A DNA stretch of 64,000 nucleotides, taken from assembly GCA_037013685.1 (NCBI GenBank), contig CM072884.1:99552048-99616047 (forward strand). Reading direction: 5' to 3'. The translations under genes were made by a program, and so were the position numbers. Under the pieces are notes generated by a model that made no database searches, had not been told where the DNA came from, and saw nothing but the letters and a program-made list of their open reading frames with translations. Source of the DNA: Acridotheres tristis. Lineage: Eukaryota; Chordata; Aves; Passeriformes; Sturnidae. This document shows, in pieces, positions 55,335-64,000 of this stretch; position 1 is the stretch's first letter, and each line of letters begins with the position of its first letter.

Positions 55335-58300
55335 CTGAAAGCTATTCTGGTGTAGGAATATGACTTTGGAAATTCTGAAAATTGATTTTTTTTTTCTTAG
55401 TTTTAGGATTTTCAGGCTTTTAGGACTGAGAAGAATTAAATTATGCAGCCCATAGAAGGACATTTCAGTTCCATCAACTCATCAGATACACATGAGAGGG
55501 AGATAACAAGTCATGTGAGCTACCTGGATGTTATTTAAAATCAGCAATAAATAACGGTGAAACCATTAGATAATTTTAAAGGCCGCTATTTGACATGGCA
55601 TTGTAAAGAAAGCTTTAGGAAAAGAAATTAGAACTTTTTTTAACCTCTTCAATCAAGAAAAAAGAAAAGGATGGTGAGGTTGAACCTATGTTTCTTGTAA
55701 GATGTAGCACTCCAAAATAATAGTTTCATTTACTAACTACGTGTACATATAATTTAATAAATAAATAATCTTAAAATTAAAATAATATTTTATTTAGTTC
55801 ACTATTTTAAAAAAGTAGCCCAAATATCATAGTATTTAAAATATTTTTAAGCATGTTAATTGTATTTAAATTTTTGCCTAAATGCATCTTGACATAATTC
55901 AACATTAATGAAAATAGCAGAAGAAACATCATAGAAGATTTGTGGTACTTCTAAGCACCACCAGCAGTTCCAGCTGCAGAGGGAGCCACTAAAGATGGGG
56001 TGGTTCAGAACAGTGAATTAATTTACAGAGTTTTAAATTGTATCTTTGCTTTCTATCATTTAGGACTAATAGCCATAATTTTGTGTAATTGAAATTTTGG
56101 TGAAATAAGAAGATCATATAATTCCTTTTAGAAATATTACATGTAGAGTGTATTTCTTGATGTCTGCAAAGGTTCCCAAGAGCATAAATCAAGAAAAGTG
56201 TTTCATGGCTTATTATGATCACATTGGTGAAGTACTAGGGAAAGTAATTGTCTGATTTGGAAGTTCAAAAATATATATAATTTAACCTCGACCCTAGCAT
56301 GCCAGAATGTCTGAATTCTAAGGGCTGCAGCTTTCTACTAAATAAAATAGAAATTTCTAAAATGCAGTTTCTATTTCCTAGTGAGTTACCAGCAGCATCT
56401 ATTGTGAACAGTAAAAAGTTTATAAAAAAGAACTTTCCATTTCTGAAACCAAGCAAATTGGATTTGCAATCAGATTAGGTTAAAGCATCCCATAATTACC
56501 AAAGGAAAATATTTTCAGAGACTTTGTAGTGTTTTCTGGTTACATCAGAACATGTAAATAAAAGCTGTGAGCCAACATAAAAATATTGATACAAAAATGT
56601 TGCAATACGAAGGGAAGACTATTACATGAGATCACAGACACTATAATTATCAAACCGTATTTACAACTCAAATGTGTCAACTTCAGTTCTTGTTTCTCTA
56701 AAGCTATTAAAATTTCCACGTCACAAACACAGCTGCAAAACTCCAGCCCTTCAATGATTTTAGGAGAGTGAGACTTCAGCTGCTCTGTTAAACTGGATAT
56801 TTTACCCCAGAACTTTGGAAATTAAATATATAGTCAATGTTCAACTTAATAGTCTTGATGAGACCATTTCATTTGGAAAGAGAAGTTGTATAAGAGCAGA
56901 GCCCCTGGAAGTTTTTAGCATTGGTGTATCATTCTTTCCATTATAAATCCTTACTTTGTGTTTTTTTTTAGCATACTATAACATTTGGCAGAGAAACTTT
57001 TAAGGTGGGGAGAATCTTTTTCTTAATAAAAAAAACAAAACTAATTTGACTGCTCTATATTACAGGACACACTAAAAGAAATGAAGTCTGTCATTTCTAT
57101 ATCCACTAAGCTGATTGCCTTAAAAAGAGCCTTATTTTCAATATGTTATAAATCTCAGACATGTGGATTAAGATATATAAGGTTTATAGACAATGAAAAA
57201 GGATAAATGACAAGACTAAAAGAGAATTGCATTTGTAATAAGCAGCTACTTCCTGTATTGGTAACGAATAAATGAATTAATTTATCCAACATGTATCCGT
57301 GATTCGAAGTGAATCAACAATAGATAAGGGCCCAGAGCGAGTGTATCATATCTGAGCTAGAACGTGTTTTGCAAAGCCCGGGGAGCTGCAGCAGTCTCTG
57401 GGCTGCACTAAGGAGTGGCGGAGCCGAGCTCTGCTCAGGACGCAGCAGCTGCATCCCGCTCCGTTTTCCTTGGCGGGCGCAGCTGCTGCCTTCGCAAAAG
57501 CAGCCCGAGGGTGTGGTGTCCCAGCCCTTGGAAACTGCGGCCAGCCCACGCTCCCCCAAACAAATGAGGCCTTTTCAACACCTACTTAGCATCAGCAGAG
57601 CCCTCCCTGGTGGCCTCGTGGCCAGAATCCCACACGCTCATCGCTGGGTCTGGGCTTCTCTTCTGCTCCGGGATGGGTCACGAAGATGTACCAGCCAGTG
57701 CCCAGCCACAGCGAGGGGTGGACTGAAAATGGGCTCATAAAACACTACACAGCTGTAGAGTGGCACTCGGGAGTGGCTTGAAGCCAGATGACCGTGTACT
57801 GCGTGGTTGCTGCTGCCAACACCGGCGTGACAGTAGGAAACCATACCTGGGCAACGGGGGAGGAAGGGACTGTCCCCATCAGCATGGCCACAGGTCAGCT
57901 GGAGGAATGGGAAACAGCCTGGGGGCCTTCTCATCCAACCTTTCCTGACAGCCTCAGGAAAGAAACTCAGTGTTTCTTTCAGAAACGCAGAATGAGAATG
58001 TAATAATCATCAACAGTATTTGTCTGGTTGAAGAAATCCTAAGACTAGCCTTTTTTTGCTTTTAAACCTTTTAAATTGTTATGCCAAGTTATGTGACACA
58101 GTGTTGTTATCAGCTTGGCATAAGCACATAAACAATGAGATATCCTGTGGCTAAGTAGACAACAACAATAGATTACTGCACTGAAAAATTACTTGTAATA
58201 AAGAAGTGAAAGCCCAAACTCTCCACTAAGAAGTTTCACATCTATAATGGATCAGAAGCTGAGTGTTGAGAAGACTGTTCAAAAGTAAACAGTTTGTGCC

Positions 58301-61261
58301 AAGATCTGAGGAACAGTCCTTTCTACAGATTTATTTTTTCTCTTTACTTGATTGGCTGAAAATGGAAGAGGATGGCCCTCAAAAATATTGTATAAACAGA
58401 TTCTTCCAGTATTTCTCCAAGAATATACATAAATGTGACATTTCAGAAAGAAATATTGTGAGAAACCCAATACTTCAGCCTAAAGTATCCCAAGTCTACA
58501 ACACTTTTATTCCATTAAGACATGCATTCAGCAAACAATTTGAAAGAAACGAATCACCTCTATGTTTTTAGGCCAACACAAGGAAATTAAAAGCTAACAC
58601 AGCGTAATGGAGTTGGGGATAAGGGAAATTAAATACCAGTCTGGTTCCAAGAAAATCCAAACACCATTCCAGCTTAGTACTGGCAGATTTATTTTAAAAT
58701 CCTCTCTGGAAAGATGGTGGGAAATCTTTTCACCTTGGGCAGGCCACACAGTAACTGGCTTTGTGCTATCACTGTTTTATCATGTGACCTTAACCTATAT
58801 CTTTCAGGTTTTTCTTTGCCAGTTTTGCTTACCTTTCCTGCTTCCTTATCTAAAGTTACAGTTCAAATGTTTCCCTGGCACTGCTCTCATTCACCAGGCA
58901 GTATCTCTTGTTAAGCATCAGTTAAACTGAAGGTAGGTGGTCATTAGCTGATGCTTGAACTTGGGGATGATGTTTAGTCCAGCAGATTTTAGGTCAGACC
59001 AGCATGCAGCTCTTTCCCCAGCTGGGATGGCTCACACTCCCACTGAGCTAAGCCAAGTGGATTGAGATAACTGCTGAACCAAGGATACTACTCTTACTGT
59101 CAGGTCCACTTGGGAGGTTCTCACTCTTAGGTGATTTATGAGGCCATGTTTATACCCAAAAAAATCTTCTTTCTACTTGTGAATAATTCGCACAGGTAGG
59201 AAGGTACCTGTGAATAATTCACAGGTTCACCATGATCACTGTAAATGTATTTTGTTGTCCTTAATCTTATGCCAAAGAGTTTAGGAAATAAATTTCAGGT
59301 TGTTTTGGTTTTGGTTTTATTTTTTTTTCAAAGTGTATCTCATTTGACTATTGGCTCTTCACTATTGATGGTGATTAATGATTAGTCACATATGTGTAAT
59401 AACTTCTTGCAGTTGATTGCCCGGATGTCTGACAACTTTACAGCACGAGAAAGAAGGAAGGATGTTTATTAAATACTGATTAATCAAGAAAAGTGTATTC
59501 TTTAGTTTCTTTTTGCTGTATGTTAGACTATATTAGAGTAGGTACTCTGTACATTGTGAATCAGAATATGTCTGCAGTTACATTCTACTGTAAAAAAAGT
59601 TTAGGTTACAGCTGAAGTTACTTAAAAGAGTATTTTCAGCATTTTACTCTATGTAGAAATTGCATTGTGTGTGTTTTATAACACACCAGTACCCAATACT
59701 CTTTGTCTTTCCATCTGAGTGTGCACAGCCTCTTTGGGTGTTCCCAATTTTGACTAAATGGCTTGCTCATGTTGATTATATAATGACACATATTTCCAAG
59801 GCTGTGGTTGGGTGCAGGTGCTAAGGTCAGCTTCTTGTGTTTTGATTCTCAGGAGAATCTTCAGAAAATGAAGCATCTGTGGTTACATTTATAATTATAA
59901 ATCATGCAATGAGATCATTGTAGACCTCTTTGTTTTCATAATAACAGCATGTAATATTTTAAAGCACACAGATTGTATACTGGAAACAACATTTAACAGG
60001 AAACATTCAAAGGTAAGGTGCTCAGAACATTTCTCAGGCACTTATTTTTATAGACTTGGTAGTAGTTCTTAAGTCCTCACTTCTTTTTTAAGGCAAGCCC
60101 TTCACAGATTTTTTCCAACACTCTTCAAAAAAGTATACAAACTATTGCAAACAAAAGCAATGCCTAAAATATGCAGTAGTAGAAGAGTCCTTATATAATA
60201 AGTGAAGCTAAAGCATGAAAAATATACAACCTATTCTGTAATAAAAATCACCTTTTATTGGCATTACTAGCTTTTTTTTCTTATTAAGGAAGTGGCAGTT
60301 GGTACACAGTCTGTTTGCTCTACATGATACGAATGGAAATAATAAGCTAGTGGCTAAATATTTACTTATTACATTCTTCTCCTATATGCTATTCACCAAG
60401 TCATGCGACTTGCAGTTTTGCATAGGAAGATGATCAATGATTAACCACAGGTTACAACAAATTCCCTGAACAATCCCATAGAGATTTCTGCAAAATGGCT
60501 ACTGTTTATTAAGGTAGATACACACACAAAGATTTTGTCCTCTTTTTTAGGTGAATTCATTTGTGTCCAAATTAATGGGTGTTTTTTCCATATTCTGTTC
60601 TATAGAACATATAGGGAGAGGAATGTGGTAGTCTGTGTGTCAGAACATCAAAAATATTCACAAAATCATTTTAAAAGTAGAAATAGCTTTTCATTATCCC
60701 CAAAAATTTTCAGTCAAAGTAATTGTTTAGGCTTGCAGTATCCTGAATAGTGTCTTATTTTCTTGAGCAGGTGTTTCCCACAAAATACTTTGCTCATCCA
60801 TACTATTTTGTATAGAAAACAAACAAGCAAACAAAAAAACAACAGTTCTAACTCGTATTTCACGCCATAGAGGGTGTGGGAACAGTTGATAAAGGAAAAG
60901 GTGTGACTCTGAAGCATGACTCAGTGGTAGGGAGTCCTGTGTGCCAGGCAGTGATCACCTCGACTGAATTTCTGTATGCAAGGACTGTTCTGCCAATAAC
61001 TGCCCCTCTGGGAGGCATGGCAGTGGTGAGAGCAAAGGGGAAAGGACAGAAACATGTCTTAAGATAATTTGGAGAGGAATGGGAGCCCAGCACAGGCAGG
61101 TGATAGAGTTGCCCAGAACAGAGACAGAATTTTGTCCTCTGCATTCTATGCATTCTAGCTGGCTTCACCATGGCACTCAGTCTGTGGGAAAAACATGAAT
61201 GTGCTCTGCATCATCAGGCAGGGAAAAGGTCTCTGCTGAGCCAGAAAGGAGTAGAATAGAA
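55335..61261. other. presumed intron of the unidentified gene; otherwise intergenic
   Basis: About 6 kb. It holds a GC-richer patch at 57365-57560 with about a dozen CpGs and a 21-bp inverted repeat at 59206-59226. No further exon with matched phase was convincing. Confidence 0.4.
59206..59226. repeat. perfect inverted repeat, 10-bp arms, 1-nt spacer
   Basis: ACCTGTGAAT, A, ATTCACAGGT. A diverged copy of the same sequence (CTTGTGAATAATTCGCACAG) lies just upstream at about 59177-59198, so the palindrome sits in a local duplication. Confidence 0.85.
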
Positions 61262-61370
61262 AAAGAGAGTATCCTGAGCTGGAAGGGACACACAAGGTTC
61301 GAGTCTGGCTCCTGGCTCTGCACAGGGCACCACCAGAAATGACACCATGCATCTGAATATGCAAATTTAG
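61262..61370 (-). mobile_element. CR1 LINE 3' fragment, antisense
   Basis: GAGTATCCTGAGCTGGAAGG, then a diverged GACACACAAGGTTCGAGTCT and CCTGGCTCTGCACAGGGCAC, is the reverse complement of a passerine-type CR1 3' end. Confidence 0.7.
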
Positions 61371-61488
61371 TCTCATCAAAATGTGCCAGCTCTGCAGAGC
61401 TTGTTGAGAAGCTTGCCCACATCTTTTCCTGAGTACATCCTGTCTGGGACTTCATTTGCTCTTAAGGATATGCAGGCCAAAAACTTAC

Positions 61489-61554
61489 CACTGTGATTCT
61501 TTCTGCTGCTTGAGCACAGTGTCATAGTCTGTGGACCACTTTCCTTTGGTGCAC
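61489..61554 (-). CDS. possible upstream exon of the unidentified gene
   Basis: A 66-nt exon, phase 1-1, with a good acceptor (CATTACTTACTCCTAG) and a good donor (CAGTG/GTAAGTTT). It encodes GAPKESGPQTMTLCSSSRKN then HS. It would join to 55269-55334 in frame. It lies about 120 bp from a CR1 fragment. Length and phase equal to the downstream exon are supportive, but with a 6-kb intron between them the link is an inference. Confidence 0.4.
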
Positions 61555-64000
61555 CTAGGAGTAAGTAATGATCATCTTTTACAGGGAGTGATCCATGGGA
61601 AAGCTGAAATTTTTATTTGCTTCATGTCTGCGTGCATGCTTTACTCACTGATGCCCATGTAACTCTTTATATGTGACTGCACTGTACCACTAATAGCACA
61701 GAACATTCCTTCTGAAACCCAACTAACCCCTTAGTTTCTTAATTTTGCCTTTACTTAAAAGTCAAGGCAAAATACAGGAACATGTTTGCAGACTTTTTTC
61801 ACATGAAAATGAAACACCTTTCATCTACTTCTGTACATGCACCCACATTTTAATATACCACACTAAAGCACCTCTGATCTTATTCCTGAAGAGAATGTTC
61901 CATGTCTACTCTCATCATAGCAGTCGCTGTACCACAACTGCAAATCAGCTAGTGATGGAAAAGGAGAACCTGAAAGGAGTATTTTGCTTCCTCATTGATT
62001 TCTACATTCTATATTTGTCATATCACTCTCAGAAAAGAAAGGATGCTAAAAATACCTAGAGTTAAAAAATAATTGTTTTAGAGGCTACAGGAAGAAAGCA
62101 AGAAGCCACTGACTGCTACAGAGAGTTCTAGATATTGATTGGATTCGCTGAGTCACAGAGTTAATGGTCTTACAAGATAGCTCATCACATCTGCATCACT
62201 GCTATTGTGAAATTATTTTTAAACTACTTTCTCCAGTGCTTAAATCCATTCCTATATTAGTATATTCTACTTATACTTAATTTCTTTAACTACGCTGATT
62301 TTTGCATTTCAGCACACCACAAAGACCACAAAGACATTATCATCATTATAGTACAGACTAAGCATACAAAAAACTCCTTAGAGTCCCAATTTTAGAGGTT
62401 ACAAAGTAAAGGCTGGAAATGCCATGTAGAATTGTAAATAATTATCTGAGAGATTCACTGAGTCACAGACTTATTAATGCATTAAGTCCCCCTCAGTGTA
62501 ATGAGAATGCTCATCTTGGTTCTAGAAGGTGTTGGCGTTTAAAGTATTTTATTTTCTTTGATTCTGAAATCACACAAAACATCCTTCTTCTGGCAATCAG
62601 TACCTATACTCCCCTGTGAAATTATCTGCATCTTCAGATGATGAAACTGCTGCCATGAATTTTCTAGTAAGCTCTAACTCTAAAAACTCTCTTATTTCTC
62701 TTATCAACAGTTTTCTTCCATGATGTTTCCGGTTTAGTTACAAAGAATAATAAGGATATGCAGTCAGTGCGTTTTTTCTAATGATTGTATTGGATGATTC
62801 CAAACGCTATTTACAAATTACTTGACACCAACGGAAATGTTAGGCCCTAAAGATGACTGAGCTTGTAATCACAATTTATTAGTAAGATTCCAGGGAGACA
62901 AATTATGATAGGAAAATATATGTGAGGTTTTCTACTCGGAAAATCTTGAATTTTAAAAGTGTTTTTCAGAATAGCTCCTAAAGGTTTCTGTTGACAGCTC
63001 CAGCCCTCACTGAGGTGTGTTATGCACTCATTGTGCTATTCAAATTAGAAGCCATCACAGTTTGTAAATAATAAATTTTTCATTTTAATTCACATTAAAT
63101 CTGTATTTTTTCTTTTTTAATAAATACATTAGGTTCATAACCTCATAGTGACTAGGTAAGTGTCTGAGCTGATTTTTTTCAACACTTAATAAAATTACAC
63201 AACTTATTTGAAGTTGATGTACGGTACACCAGATTTAGTCAATGAAAAATAGGATTGGTACTTGCTGGAGTTCAGTTTTTCTATAATTTCCACTTGTGCT
63301 TTCCTCAAGAATAAAATTAGATAGTCCTTAATTCTTCCATATCTATGCAAAGAATTAAACCCCACAGAAGTCACTGAAGTTATTAATTTTGTCCTGTAGT
63401 GGTCAAGAGAGTCAGTCTATCAGAAAGGTGACTTTCACTTCATCATTCCTTTTGTAACTACCCACAGAAGGGGCACGAGGCTGAAGGACAAACACACCGT
63501 GTGCTTATCAGGGAAATAACTGCACCCTTGAATGACCTCCTCTCCAGCTAAGCCATGTGCTTGGAAGCATTCTGCCATCTTCTTATGATGTGCAAGTGTC
63601 CCTGGCACGGGCGTCTGTTGTACAAGCTGGCAGTGAATTCTTGCAGGTGTGCATTTCTGCTGCAAACATCAAAGTTTGGAATGGAGCAGAGGATCACCAG
63701 TCAGGAGGTAAGCTCAGGGTTACGTCTCTTTACTTAGTCCCCCTTCCTGCAGTCCAAGCCCTGTGAACAATCAAAGGGATATCTCATCTTCCTGGAAGGA
63801 CTCCCCATCTCCTGTTGCTTGTCTTGCTGGAGAAATCTCCAGTGTTTGGCAAAGGTATGCATCCTCACAGCTCACAGATGCACAACCTTGCATCCAGGAT
63901 ATATTTACACATTGATGCTTTTCCCTGGGAACTGGAATATAAAAATGGTGTCCCTAGAATAATGCATATTATTTTCTCCCTTTTATACATATTCCTATAT
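61555..64000. other. right-edge sequence, unassigned
   Basis: Unique, AT-rich. If the minus-strand gene is real its earlier exons and promoter may lie here or beyond the edge, but I could not find one with good sites and matching phase. Confidence 0.4.

Noticed and set aside
56381..56389. 9-nt phase 1-1 candidate between the exons of the unidentified gene
   Set aside because: Too short to distinguish from chance, and the donor is weak.
57638..57934. Minus-strand frame with a good acceptor and donor CAG/GTATGG
   Set aside because: The phase (0 to 1) does not fit the other exons, and the required phase has a stop.

Overview
The window looks like nuclear DNA of a bird, probably a songbird. It has AT-rich introns, one compact CpG island, CR1 LINE fragments and ERVL-type LTR-retrotransposon pieces, and short exons with vertebrate splice sites. 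Nothing resembles a bacterial operon, and most open frames are chance or repeat-derived. The organism call is inferred from repeat types and exon structure; no search was run.

The left 28 kb, and probably 39 kb, is the 5' part of one minus-strand gene that I assign to ADGRG2 (GPR64, an adhesion G-protein-coupled receptor). Reading right to left it has: a CpG-island promoter (about 38.4-39.3 kb) with two possible first-exon donors; a signal-peptide exon (27839-27957); a large exon for a pentraxin/laminin-G-like (PTX) domain (20568-21185); a series of very small Ser/Thr-rich cassette exons, all phase 1 at both ends (9518, 8117, 6503, 5546); a Cys/Asn-rich exon (3559-3606); and three exons (2929, 1277, 447) entering the SEA-like region. 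Ten exons join in phase to 1113 coding nt (371 codons) with no stop. The GAIN domain, GPS and seven-helix domain would lie beyond the left edge. The main novelty is the PTX exon: as I remember it, mammalian ADGRG2 has none, whereas the related ADGRG4 and ADGRG6 do.

From 39.3 to 53.3 kb I see no convincing gene. This stretch holds a CR1 tail, a solo ERVL-type LTR with a 40-bp internal repeat, and small tandem duplications. From 53.5 to 61.6 kb a second minus-strand gene is suggested by a well-formed terminal exon (53564-53847) and two upstream exons of matching phase (55269-55334, 61489-61554). I do not recognise the product.

Other items are a plus-strand open frame of 148 codons including the stop, with acceptor and poly(A) signals, inside an ADGRG2 intron (5641-6084), and a rearranged ERVL fragment (9862-11560) in which integrase-like sequence precedes gag-like sequence.
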